Of a stretch of 64,000 nucleotides of DNA, positions 1 to 8,407 are shown one piece after another. Below the pieces are notes generated by a model. That model searched no databases. It was given only the letters and a program-made list of their open reading frames with translations, and was not told the origin of the DNA. Made by a program: the position numbers and the translations under genes. The stretch spans positions 62,001-126,000 of the forward strand of contig NZ_JAGIBH010000009.1 of NCBI RefSeq assembly GCF_017744445.1. The letters are read 5' to 3'. Source of the stretch: Caulobacter sp. (GTDB lineage Bacteria > Pseudomonadota > Alphaproteobacteria > Caulobacterales > Caulobacteraceae). Every line of letters starts with the position of its first letter. The first letter of the stretch is position 1.

Positions 1-1
1 G

Positions 2-295
2 AGACATAGGCCAGAACAAGGGGAGGCCCTCGCCCTAACTGATGCTGAGAAAGCGGATATTTCGGCCAGAGTTTCGGAATATGCCGAAAGCCTGCTGGCC
101 CTTGCAGTGAGCAGGGGCTTTGCCGCCTATGGCGACTTAGCTGGGCAGCAAGTACTCACGACACAACGCGATTTTCAGTCGGTTTTCAAAACGCAGAACG
201 ACTGCAGGACGCTGTTTTCCGCACTAAAGGCGGAAGTTTGGCAAACTCAGAATGCGCCGCAAGTCATCGATGAGGAAGCGGCAGGACAATCATGA
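2..295 (+). CDS. C-terminal end of unknown protein, first gene of the type III RM operon (partial)
   Basis: An open frame runs from the window edge to a TGA at 293-295, giving the last 97 residues of a protein whose start lies outside. The visible part is hydrophilic and mixed helical, with no motif I recognise. Its stop overlaps the ATG of the methyltransferase gene (ATGA at 292-295), so the two are translationally coupled and this is probably a third component or passenger of the restriction-modification operon. A shorter frame from GTG 107 is only an internal part of it. No function is assigned. Confidence 0.7.
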   Translation, partial: RHRPEQGEALALTDAEKADISARVSEYAESLLALAVSRGFAAYGDLAGQQVLTTQRDFQSVFKTQNDCRTLFSALKAEVWQTQNAPQVIDEEAAGQS

Positions 296-1944
296 CCAAG
301 AAGTACGGAAAGCTGGAACTAACGTGGATCGGCAAGGACAAGCGGCCCAAGCTGGAGCCTCGGATTCTGCTGGAGGATGCGTGCAAGTCGCACCACGCCG
401 CCAAGCGTGTTTCGGATGCGGACATTTTCGACAATATGCTGATCCACGGCGACAATCTTCTAGCGCTCAAGGCGCTGGAAGCGGATTTTTCCGGCAAAGT
501 GAAGTGCGTCTTTATCGATCCGCCTTACAACACGGGCAGTGCTTTTACACATTATGATGACGGGCTGGAGCACTCGATTTGGCTCGGCTTAATGCGCGAT
601 CGGCTGGAGATCATTCACCGCTTGCTTGCTGATAACGGCTCGCTCTGGATTACCATCGACGAGAACGAAGGGCATTATCTGAAAGTTCTTTGCGATGAAG
701 TTTTCGGTAGAACGAACTTCGTGCGAAATATCACTTGGCAGAAAAAATATAGCGTAAGCAATAATTTCAAAGGCATCGCCTCTATCTGCGATATCATTCT
801 TGTATATAGAAAAAGCGACAACTTCACCAACAATCTACTTCCGCGCTCAGATGATTCATCGAGTAGGTATTCGAATCCCGACAACGATACTCGCGGCCCA
901 TGGAAGGCTGTCGATTATCTGAATCAAGCAACTGTAGAGCAGAGAAAAAACCTTGTTTATGACATCGTGAATCCTTTCACTGGTGTCGTGGTCAAAAATC
1001 GAATTAAAGCTTGGAAATACGACCGCAACACCCACCAGAAGCACGTGGATGAACAACGCCTTTGGTGGGGCCTCAAGGGCGAAAATTCTGTACCCGCCTT
1101 GAAGTTGTTTCTTTCAGAGGTTCGGGACGGGATGACGCCGCACAACTGGTGGCCGCATGCCGAGGTTGGACACACCGATGAAGCAAAGAAAGAAAGCATC
1201 GCAATCTTCGGTGCTTCACAGGTCTTCGACACTCCCAAACCTGAGCGGCTGATTCAACGAATTCTCTCACTTGCTACTGCCCCCGGTGACCTCGTGCTCG
1301 ACTCGTTCGCAGGCTCAGGAACAACCGGTGCCGTTGCCCACAAAATGGGGCGACGCTGGATCATGGTTGAATTGGGCAATCATTGCGCCACGCATATCGC
1401 GCCCCGCATGCAGCGAGTGATCGACGGCACCGACAAGGGCGGGATCACCGAGGCGGTCGAGTGGAATGGCGGCGGCGGTTTCCGCTACTACGAACTCGCG
1501 CCCTCACTATTGAAAAAGGATAAGTGGGGCCGTGAGGTCATATCTAAAGAGTACGATGCCGCCATGCTGGCGCAGGCGCTTTGCAAGCTTGAGGGCTACA
1601 CTTATGAGCCGAGCCCGGAGGTTTGGTGGCAGCAGGGGCAATCGACTGAGTACGATTTCCTGTATGTCACCACGCAAATTGTGGGGCCGGATGAGCTGGC
1701 AGCTCTGTCCGAAGAGGTTGGCGAAAATCGCAGCCTACTAATCCTCTGCGCGGCTTGGCGCGGCGACGAGACGCCTTTCACCAACCTCACCCTGCGCAAA
1801 ATCCCCAATCATATTCGCGATAAATGTGAGTGGGGCCATGACGATTATTCGCTGAACGTTGCCAACCTGCCGATGGCGGAATCGGAGTCTGTTCTACCGC
1901 AACCTGCACAAGGCGGCCTATTCGACGGGGAGGATTTGGCATGA
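292..1944 (+). CDS. mod: Type III restriction-modification system, adenine-N6 methyltransferase (Mod)
   Basis: 550 residues. It should methylate the exocyclic amine of adenine in a short asymmetric site and provide sequence recognition for the paired Res subunit. Motif IV, DPPY, is at residues 76-79 and the AdoMet-binding motif I, FAGSGTT, at 339-345. The order IV then I marks a beta-class methyltransferase, the usual class of Mod. The segment between them (about 140-310) would hold the target recognition domain. It starts inside the stop of the preceding gene (ATGA), and its own stop overlaps the res start in the same way. The length is slightly short for Mod but all core motifs are present. 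The target sequence cannot be read from the protein. No simple-sequence repeats suggesting phase variation are seen. Confidence 0.93.
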   Translation: MTKKYGKLELTWIGKDKRPKLEPRILLEDACKSHHAAKRVSDADIFDNMLIHGDNLLALKALEADFSGKVKCVFIDPPYNTGSAFTHYDDGLEHSIWLGLMRDRLEIIHRLLADNGSLWITIDENEGHYLKVLCDEVFGRTNFVRNITWQKKYSVSNNFKGIASICDIILVYRKSDNFTNNLLPRSDDSSSRYSNPDNDTRGPWKAVDYLNQATVEQRKNLVYDIVNPFTGVVVKNRIKAWKYDRNTHQKHVDEQRLWWGLKGENSVPALKLFLSEVRDGMTPHNWWPHAEVGHTDEAKKESIAIFGASQVFDTPKPERLIQRILSLATAPGDLVLDSFAGSGTTGAVAHKMGRRWIMVELGNHCATHIAPRMQRVIDGTDKGGITEAVEWNGGGGFRYYELAPSLLKKDKWGREVISKEYDAAMLAQALCKLEGYTYEPSPEVWWQQGQSTEYDFLYVTTQIVGPDELAALSEEVGENRSLLILCAAWRGDETPFTNLTLRKIPNHIRDKCEWGHDDYSLNVANLPMAESESVLPQPAQGGLFDGEDLA

Positions 1945-4652
1945 GCTACTCCCCAACGTCGAATCCGCGCACGAATGGCTCAAAGCAAGTCAACGCAATC
2001 GCGGGCCGCCTCAGCCTGCGCAAGCCCCAGCGTGACAGCCTAGAGATCCTGAACCGCATCACTGAGATCATTTCGCTGCGCAAGGGCGCCGAGCGCGGTG
2101 CGGCGCTGGAGGCGATCCGCAGTGAGTATCCGAGTGTTGGCGATTTCGAGCGGGAATTTCCCTCGCTTTGCTTTGCTCTTGCGACCGGCGTAGGCAAAAC
2201 GCGTCTAATGGGCGCGTTCATTGCCTATCTACACATCGCGCATGGGATCAACAACTTCTTCGTGCTGGCCCCGAACCTCACGATCTACAACAAATTAATT
2301 AAGGACTTCACGGCAAACACGCCCAAATACGTGTTCAAGGGTATTGCCGAGTTTTCGGTCCTACATCCAGAAGTAATTACCGGTGATAACTATGAAAGCC
2401 GGGGCGCGCTGCTGGATGATGTGCTGCGGTGCAAGATTAATATCTTCAACATCTCCAAGATCACCTCCGAGGTGCGCGGCGGCAAGCAAATGCGCATTCG
2501 TTCATTCAAGGAGGAACTGGGCGACAGCTATTTCGACTATCTGGCCAAGCAGCAAGACCTCGTCATGCTGATGGATGAATCACATCGTTATCGCGCTACG
2601 GCAGGGATGCGAGCGATCAATGAATTGCAACCGGTCCTAGGGCTGGAATTGACGGCAACACCCTTTGTCGAAGGCACTAAGGGGCCGGTGGCGTTCCGCA
2701 ACGTGATTTACGACTATCCCCTGGCACGCGCGATGGACGATGGCTTCGTTAAGGACCCGGCGGTCGTAACCCGCAGAAACTTTATCGCGGCAGGCAAGAC
2801 CCCCGAGGCCATTCAGCTTATGAAGCTGGAAGACGGCGTACGCCTGCACGAGAGCGTGAAGGTGGAGTTGGAAACCTATGCCCGCGAGACAGGTCAGCTG
2901 ATCGTCAAGCCGTTCGTGTTGGTGATCGCTCGCGATACTACGCACGCGGCCGAGTTGATGACACTGATTCAGTCAGACCGGTTCTTCAGCAGCCGCTATG
3001 CCGACAAGGTGATCCAAGTCGATTCCAGCGTGAAAGAGGAAGAGACGGTTCAACTGCTGCTGAATGTGGAAAAGGCAGATAACCCGATCGAGATTGTCAT
3101 CCACGTCAACATGCTGAAAGAGGGCTGGGACGTTACCAACCTCTATACGATTGTGCCGCTGCGCGCCGCCAACGCACGCACGTTGATTGAACAGAGCATC
3201 GGGCGCGGACTGCGCCTCCCCTATGGGCGGCGCACCGGCGTGGTAGCGGTCGATCGGCTGAATATTGTCGCTCATGACCGTTTCCAGGAAATTGTCGACG
3301 AGGCGAACAATCCTAAGTCGCCGATCCGGCTAAAGGCGTTGGTAATCGATGAGGAGGTCCTGACACGCAAGACCACAACCGTCGTTGCCGCGCCGAACAT
3401 CCTAGGCAAATTGGGCTTCGACACTGGCCAGAGCGAGGAAGCCGCCGCCTTTGCCGGCGCAACGCCAAAGCCAGTGTTCACCGACCCAGAAAAACAGCGT
3501 GCCGCGCAACTCGCATACGACGCCATTCGCAAGCTGTCGCGGCAGCCCGATCTGGTGCCTGATGTCAGCTACATCTCGCGTCCAGAGGTCCAGCAGAAGT
3601 TGCTGAACGAAGTGGCTAGCCAGTTTCGACCCGCCCAGCTGGAATTGAAAGGCATCGCGCCAACGGGGCCAGATCTCGCTGAGATAATCGCTGAGACGGC
3701 TAAGCAGGTCGTTTCGTCCATAATCAGCATTCCGCGGATTTCAGTCACACCGAAGGGCGAGGTAAACGCCGGGTTCCGACCGTTTACGCTTGACCTTTCG
3801 CTGATGCGCTACGCTCCCCCCGAGGAAATATTATGGGCTCAGTTCCTCAATCGGAACGAAGGCCATTCCATTGGTATGTCGCAGGCCAATTTCCTGGAAA
3901 GCAGGCCTGAGGACTATGTCGTCAGCGGTTTGGTCGACTTTCCCGACGTGTCTTACGACGACAATTCCGATCTACTCTACGATCTAGCAGAGCAAGTCGT
4001 CCGCCACCTGGAGAGCTACCTTCAACAGGATGACGTCCTACGAGTTCTCCAACTTGAGCAGCGAAACATCGCTCGCGCAGTTCACGCACAGATGCTCGAT
4101 CACTTCTGGATGGACGATAGTGTCGAATATCACCTGGAGGTAAAGCAGGGCTTCACCGAAATCCGCTCCTCGGCTCACACAGCGGAACGGCAGGCACCGC
4201 TTGATTATCGCGCCCCGCCCGTCGAAAAGAGCAACATGGCCCGGTATCTGTTTGGGGGCTTTTCCAAATGCCTCACAAACGTGGTGCGGTTTCAATCAGA
4301 TACTGAGCGCAAGCTGGCCGTGATCCTCGAGCGTGAGTCCGATAAGTGGTTTCGCCCGGCTAAGGGTCAATTCCAGATGTTTTATCGCAAGGGCAGCGAT
4401 CACTTAGAATATATGCCGGATTTCGTGGCCGAGACTGCCGCGGAAATCCTGATGCTAGAACCCAAGATGGCAACTCAAATGCAAGATGCTGATGTGCTAG
4501 CCAAGAAGGATGTTGCGGTTCGCTGGTGTCAGACAGCGACCGAATACTCCGCAAAACATGGCGGCAAGCCCTGGCGTTACGCCTTGATTCCGCATGACCA
4601 GATTCAGGACAACATGGGATTGGATTTCCTGATGAAGCGGTTTGGCTACTAG
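1941..4652 (+). CDS. res: Type III restriction endonuclease subunit (Res), SF2 helicase-nuclease
   Basis: 903 residues. Res uses ATP-driven motion or switching on DNA with Mod and cuts when two unmethylated sites are engaged. Superfamily 2 motifs are clear: Walker A ATGVGKT at 81-87, the DEAD-like box DESH at 212-215, TATPF at 238-242 and a motif VI stretch GRGLRLPYG near residue 420. The C-terminal nuclease signature is a PD-(D/E)xK type: PDF around 826-828 followed by EPK at 840-842. The start ATG overlaps the mod stop (ATGA, 1941-1944), so the two are co-translated. The gene appears intact. The 241 bp after it, up to the integrase, hold no convincing gene. Confidence 0.93.
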   Translation: MSYSPTSNPRTNGSKQVNAIAGRLSLRKPQRDSLEILNRITEIISLRKGAERGAALEAIRSEYPSVGDFEREFPSLCFALATGVGKTRLMGAFIAYLHIAHGINNFFVLAPNLTIYNKLIKDFTANTPKYVFKGIAEFSVLHPEVITGDNYESRGALLDDVLRCKINIFNISKITSEVRGGKQMRIRSFKEELGDSYFDYLAKQQDLVMLMDESHRYRATAGMRAINELQPVLGLELTATPFVEGTKGPVAFRNVIYDYPLARAMDDGFVKDPAVVTRRNFIAAGKTPEAIQLMKLEDGVRLHESVKVELETYARETGQLIVKPFVLVIARDTTHAAELMTLIQSDRFFSSRYADKVIQVDSSVKEEETVQLLLNVEKADNPIEIVIHVNMLKEGWDVTNLYTIVPLRAANARTLIEQSIGRGLRLPYGRRTGVVAVDRLNIVAHDRFQEIVDEANNPKSPIRLKALVIDEEVLTRKTTTVVAAPNILGKLGFDTGQSEEAAAFAGATPKPVFTDPEKQRAAQLAYDAIRKLSRQPDLVPDVSYISRPEVQQKLLNEVASQFRPAQLELKGIAPTGPDLAEIIAETAKQVVSSIISIPRISVTPKGEVNAGFRPFTLDLSLMRYAPPEEILWAQFLNRNEGHSIGMSQANFLESRPEDYVVSGLVDFPDVSYDDNSDLLYDLAEQVVRHLESYLQQDDVLRVLQLEQRNIARAVHAQMLDHFWMDDSVEYHLEVKQGFTEIRSSAHTAERQAPLDYRAPPVEKSNMARYLFGGFSKCLTNVVRFQSDTERKLAVILERESDKWFRPAKGQFQMFYRKGSDHLEYMPDFVAETAAEILMLEPKMATQMQDADVLAKKDVAVRWCQTATEYSAKHGGKPWRYALIPHDQIQDNMGLDFLMKRFGY

Positions 4653-4893
4653 TCCTAGTCCACCTATGAAGCTCGGCAAAGAAGCTTGCGCGCGATTGCG
4701 GCTGGAGGCGAAAGCCGTGATGCTCGGAAAGCAGACCGGTTACGATCGCTTAGCCGACCACCGATCGGTATGGCCTATACTCTCAGAAGCGTCTCTTTCC
4801 GCGAGACGGGATAATCCATCGCATCTACGCACTGGCCAGCTTGATGCGACTTTGCTACCCTAAGGAGAGTACCTAGTACCGTGGGTCAGCGTT

Positions 4894-6105
4894 ATGGCGG
4901 AAACCGCACGTCACGCCCTGATGGATGGCAGAGTTCAACTCTATCAGCGCGAAGGAAGTCCCCACTGGCAGTGCTCATGCTCTGTCGGCGGCCGACAGCG
5001 ACGAAAGACGACCGGCGTAGAAAGCTTGGCGCACGCCAAGGATGTCGCCCGGGATTGGTACCTAAGCTTGCTCGGAAAGCTCCGCGTCGGAGATCTTAAA
5101 GCCGGAAAGACCTTTGCCGATGCCGCCGAGCGCTTCATCGATGAGTTCGAGGTGATCACAAAGGGCGCGCGAAGTCCGATCTACGTCAAAGGCCACCGCG
5201 CAAGGCTCACCAACTACCTGGTCCCATTCTTCGGCCAAACCGTGCTTGGCGACATTACCGCGGGCATGGTCCAGGACTATCGCATCCACCGCTTGCGCGC
5301 TGTCCGCGATGGCACGCCCCCCGCCCCCAGCACCCTGCATCAGGAGATTGTCTGCCTACGGCAGGTTCTAAAGGCAGCGAACCGTCGACGCTGGCTAGAT
5401 CAGCTGCCAGACCTGTCAGCGCCCTTTCGCGGTTCCACGAAGGTGTCCCACCGGGCCTGGCTGTCGCCAGATGACTATAAACTCCTCTACACAGCGACGC
5501 GCCAGCACGCACAGGCGCGAGGTGCTTCGTCCGCCGCGAAGGACCTGCATGACTATGTGCTCTTCATGGTCAACACCGGTCTGCGCCCGGATGAGGCGTC
5601 GCACCTTGAGTATCGTGACGTCACCATTGCGACCGATGAGGCAACAGGCGACCAAATCCTCGAGATCTCGGTTCGCGGCAAACGCGGCGTCGGCTGGTGC
5701 AAGAGCATGCCGGGAGCCGTTGTGCCCTTCCAGCGGCTTCGAGAGCGGCACAACGATCAGCCCGCCGATCGGCTTTTTCCAAACTCGCTTCGATCGCCGT
5801 TGAACGTAGTCCTTGAAGCACTGGACCTGAAGTTCGATCGCGAAGGGAGGCGCCGCACAGCCTACAGCCTTCGCCACACCTATATCAGCATGCGCCTCAT
5901 TGAAGGCGCGGACATCTACCAGGTGGCCAAGAACTGCCGAACGAGTGTGGAGATGATCGAGACCTATTATGCGGCGCACATCAAGGATGTGATCAACGCT
6001 GTAGCAATCAACGTCCGAAAGGGTCGAAGAAGTTTGACGACAGCCAACGCGACCCTATCCAAACCAGTTCGAAAGGCTCGACGCTCAACGCCAGTCCGAC
6101 TATAG
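4894..6105 (+). CDS. int: Tyrosine recombinase / phage-type integrase
   Basis: 403 residues. It catalyses site-specific integration and excision of the left-hand element. An N-terminal arm-binding region and SAM-like core-binding domain (about 70-170) precede the catalytic domain. Box I arginine is R231 in NTGLRPDEA. Box II reads YSLRH at 324-328, with Y in place of the first histidine. The nucleophile is Y358 or Y359 in ETYY. A good Shine-Dalgarno (AAGGAG at about 4862) is 27 bp from ATG 4894, so the true start may differ; ATG 4921 is another choice. The stop lies only 15 bp before the tRNA-Leu gene, in the same direction, so the tRNA is the obvious attachment target. The basic C-terminal tail beyond the catalytic Tyr is longer than usual. 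Confidence 0.9.
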   Translation: MAETARHALMDGRVQLYQREGSPHWQCSCSVGGRQRRKTTGVESLAHAKDVARDWYLSLLGKLRVGDLKAGKTFADAAERFIDEFEVITKGARSPIYVKGHRARLTNYLVPFFGQTVLGDITAGMVQDYRIHRLRAVRDGTPPAPSTLHQEIVCLRQVLKAANRRRWLDQLPDLSAPFRGSTKVSHRAWLSPDDYKLLYTATRQHAQARGASSAAKDLHDYVLFMVNTGLRPDEASHLEYRDVTIATDEATGDQILEISVRGKRGVGWCKSMPGAVVPFQRLRERHNDQPADRLFPNSLRSPLNVVLEALDLKFDREGRRRTAYSLRHTYISMRLIEGADIYQVAKNCRTSVEMIETYYAAHIKDVINAVAINVRKGRRSLTTANATLSKPVRKARRSTPVRL

Positions 6106-6120
6106 CTCGCCTCGGTTTAG

Positions 6121-6419
6121 GCGGGCGTGGCGAAACTGGTAGACGCAACGGACTTAAGCCAAGGATTGAGTGCGCTCGGGGAAATCCGGGACGTAGAACC
6201 GCTCAAATTCGGGGAACCCTGTAAGATGGCGATCCCGAGCCAAGCCCCACTGGGGAAGGTGTAGAGACTAGACGGGCGGCGCCTAAACCTCGGTTCGAGG
6301 CATGGCGAAGGGATAGTCCAGACCACGAACGCGACCTCGTCGCGGCGGCGAAAGCCGAAGTGGTATGAAAATCCGTCAGCCGCAAGGCTATGCCGGTTCG
6401 ATCCCGGCCGCCCGCACCA
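6121..6419 (+). tRNA. tRNA-Leu(UAA) interrupted by a group I intron, CCA encoded
   Basis: Exon 1 is 6121-6155 and exon 2 is 6368-6419; joined they give an 87-nt class II tRNA. The acceptor stem pairs GCGGGCG (6121-6127) with CGCCCGC (6409-6415), followed by A and an encoded CCA (6417-6419). The anticodon stem is ACGGA/TCCGT around a 7-nt loop CTT/AAAA, so the anticodon is UAA. The long variable arm (AGCC-GCAA-GGCT) and the T arm (GCCGG, TTCGATC, CCGGC) are perfect. The intron falls between U34 and A35. The integrase stop is 15 bp upstream, so the gene has no room for its own conventional promoter there and may depend on a promoter inside the integrase gene or on read-through. Confidence 0.95.
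6156..6367 (+). ncRNA. Self-splicing group I intron in tRNA-Leu(UAA)
   Basis: 212 nt with no open frame of note. It is preceded by U (6155) and ends in G (6367), as required of group I introns. The R-like element GAGACTAGACGG is at 6264-6275 and the S-like element GAAGGGATAGTCC at 6307-6319. GACTA (6266-6270) can pair with TAGTC (6314-6318), as expected for P7, the guanosine-binding helix. A P-like element with TTGAG lies near the 5' end (6166-6170). The position after U34 is that of the classic cyanobacterial and plastid tRNA-Leu introns, whereas the well-known proteobacterial cases are in tRNA-Ile and tRNA-Arg. Secondary structure was judged by eye only. Confidence 0.9.
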
Positions 6420-6529
6420 AAACCATGTCCTCCGAACCCGCCGCAGGTAGCTGATAGGCCCGTGGTTCTTAGTGATCTGCTGATGGCATTCAGTCGCCTA
6501 GGATTGGAATCGACACTATATCTCTGCCC

Positions 6530-7537
6530 ATGTCCACGACCGCTCCCCGCCAGACCCGCTGCCTGATCATTGGTTCGGGCCCCGCCGGCTACACCGCCGC
6601 CATCTATGCCGCCCGCGCGCTGCTGAAGCCGACGCTGATCGCCGGCATCCAGCCCGGTGGCCAGCTGACCATCACGACCGATGTCGAGAACTATCCGGGC
6701 TTCGCCGACGTCATCCAGGGTCCCTGGTTGATGGACCAGATGCGCGCCCAGGCCGAGCATGTCGGCACCGAGTTCGTCAGCGACATCGTCACGTCGGTGG
6801 ATCTCTCCAAGCGTCCGTTCACGGTGAAGACCGACAGCGGCCAGGACTGGATCGCCGAGACCATCATCATCGCCACCGGCGCCCAGGCCAAGTGGCTGGG
6901 CATCGAGAGCGAGAGCAAGTTCCAGGGCTTTGGCGTCAGCGCCTGCGCCACCTGCGACGGCTTCTTCTATCGCAACAAAGAGGTCATCGTGGTCGGCGGC
7001 GGCAACACCGCCGTCGAGGAAGCGCTGTTCCTGACCAGCTTCGCCAGCAAGGTGACCCTGGTCCACCGCAAGGACGAGCTGCGCGCCGAGAAGATCCTGC
7101 AGGAGCGCCTGCTGGCCCACCCCAAGATCGAGGTGATCTGGGACAGCGTCATCGACGAGGTCACCGGCCAGACCGACCCGATGGGCGTCACCGGCGCGCG
7201 CCTGAAGAACATCAAGACCGGCGAGACCCAGGACGTGGCCGCCGACGGCGTGTTCATCGCCATCGGCCACGCGCCGTCGTCGGAGCTGTTCGCGGGCCAG
7301 CTGGAGGTTGGTCCGGGCGGTTATCTGAAGGTCAAGCCGGGCACGGCCTCGACCGCGATCGAGGGCGTCTATGCCGCCGGCGACGTGACCGATGACGTCT
7401 ACCGCCAGGCCGTGACCGCGGCCGGCATGGGCTGCATGGCGGCGCTGGAGGCGGTGCGCTTCCTGGCCGAGGAAGACCACAAGGCCGCGCACCATCCGAT
7501 CAGCCATGCGGAAGCGAACAAGATCGGGGTTTGGTAG
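6530..7537 (+). CDS. trxB: Thioredoxin-disulfide reductase
   Basis: 335 residues, the normal length. It passes electrons from NADPH through FAD to thioredoxin in the cytoplasm. The N-terminal FAD-binding fingerprint is GSGPAGYTAAIYAARA (about 16-31). The redox-active pair is C139-A-T-C142, followed by the NADPH-binding motif VGGGNTAVEEA. A C-terminal FAD motif, YAAGDVTDD, is also present. Codon use is like the core genes to the right, and it sits alone between the tRNA and the ardA island, so it is probably the native chromosomal gene beside the tRNA. Confidence 0.96.
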   Translation: MSTTAPRQTRCLIIGSGPAGYTAAIYAARALLKPTLIAGIQPGGQLTITTDVENYPGFADVIQGPWLMDQMRAQAEHVGTEFVSDIVTSVDLSKRPFTVKTDSGQDWIAETIIIATGAQAKWLGIESESKFQGFGVSACATCDGFFYRNKEVIVVGGGNTAVEEALFLTSFASKVTLVHRKDELRAEKILQERLLAHPKIEVIWDSVIDEVTGQTDPMGVTGARLKNIKTGETQDVAADGVFIAIGHAPSSELFAGQLEVGPGGYLKVKPGTASTAIEGVYAAGDVTDDVYRQAVTAAGMGCMAALEAVRFLAEEDHKAAHHPISHAEANKIGVW

Positions 7538-7867
7538 GTGTTTGGCCCCAACTCCTTAAGCTAGGTTTGCCCCTGAGCGGCTACGGCTCGTGCGTTCCAA
7601 ACCCGCAGGTCTGCATTCCTCTCGAGACGTCAAATCTCGACCGGCATTTCGAAGTCCTTCAAATTGAAAAAGGCCCTTGGGGCCAGCCCCCAGCGCGCTG
7701 CGAAGCGGCTTCCGCCCAGCTTCGGCCGATGTCGCTCGCGCGCCAACGGACCTGCAGCAGGTTCCCCGCAAAGCCACTCCTTCGCTTGCCCCCCGGTCTC
7801 GCCGACGGGCGTCGGGTTTCAGACGCGCCTTTAGCGTCCGCAACCCAACGACCGAGAGGAGATCCCC
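7538..7867. other. Gene-free interval between trxB and ardA (left edge of the mobilisable island)
   Basis: 330 bp without a credible gene. It must contain the junction between core DNA (trxB) and the island, but no direct repeat of the right-end sequence is visible. At 7667-7684 a short GC stem (GGCCC/GGGCC) next to AAAAA would read on the minus strand as a weak intrinsic terminator. It could stop leftward transcription coming out of traG through ardA. A strong Shine-Dalgarno, AGAGGAGA, for ardA ends the interval. Confidence 0.5.
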
Positions 7868-8395
7868 ATGTCCAGCGCAGCAGACCAGCTATCGCCCAGG
7901 ATCTATGTCGCATGTCTCGCAGCCTACAACGCCGGCTGCCTCCACGGGGCGTGGATCGACATCGAAGACGAGGAGACCGTCAAAGACGCCATTGAGGCGA
8001 TGCTCACCGCCTCCCCTGTCGCCGGCGCAGAGGAATTCGCCATCCACGACTATGACGGTTTCGGCGGTGTGAGCATCGGCGAGTACGAGCCCATCGGCCG
8101 GGTTGTCGAGATTGCCGGGTTCCTGCGCGAGCGCGGCCAGCTTGGCGCGCTGGTTCTCGAGCATCTTGGCGGGAGTATCGACGACGCAACCGCGGCGCTT
8201 GAGGACGGATATCGCGGCACCTTCGAAAGCTTGGCTGACTACTTCCAGGAGCTGACCGAGGAAACGACCACGATCCCTGAGCCTCTACGCCCCTACATCG
8301 ACTATGAGGCGATGGCGCGGGACGCGGAGCTCAGCGGCGATGTGTGCGCGCTCCGGACGGCTCACGACGAGATGCACGTCTTTTGGGCCCGATAA
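7868..8395 (+). CDS. ardA: Antirestriction protein ArdA
   Basis: 175 residues. ArdA is a DNA-mimic protein that blocks type I restriction enzymes when mobile DNA enters a new cell. The sequence is strongly acidic, with Asp/Glu throughout. It has the family hallmarks: YVACLAAYNAGCLHGAWID near the N terminus, EEFAIHDYDGF about residue 57, and a later E-Y-E-P-I segment followed by helices. AGAGGAGA sits 6 bp before the ATG. It converges on traG (12 bp gap) and belongs to the transfer module by context. Such genes are commonly expressed early on entry; no promoter is identified here. Confidence 0.9.
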   Translation: MSSAADQLSPRIYVACLAAYNAGCLHGAWIDIEDEETVKDAIEAMLTASPVAGAEEFAIHDYDGFGGVSIGEYEPIGRVVEIAGFLRERGQLGALVLEHLGGSIDDATAALEDGYRGTFESLADYFQELTEETTTIPEPLRPYIDYEAMARDAELSGDVCALRTAHDEMHVFWAR

Positions 8396-8407
8396 GGCCC
8401 GTGGCTT

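Noticed and set aside
4642..4863. Small open frame between res and the integrase
   Set aside because: It overlaps the res end, has no ribosome binding site and no protein-like features.
4881..5099. GTG-start frame at 4881 with the best-placed Shine-Dalgarno
   Set aside because: It is out of frame with the integrase and gives a short, arginine-rich peptide with no family resemblance.
6203..7507. 434-codon frame opposite trxB
   Set aside because: Composition is Gly/Asp/His/Arg-rich with no family resemblance, while the plus strand is an unmistakable thioredoxin reductase.
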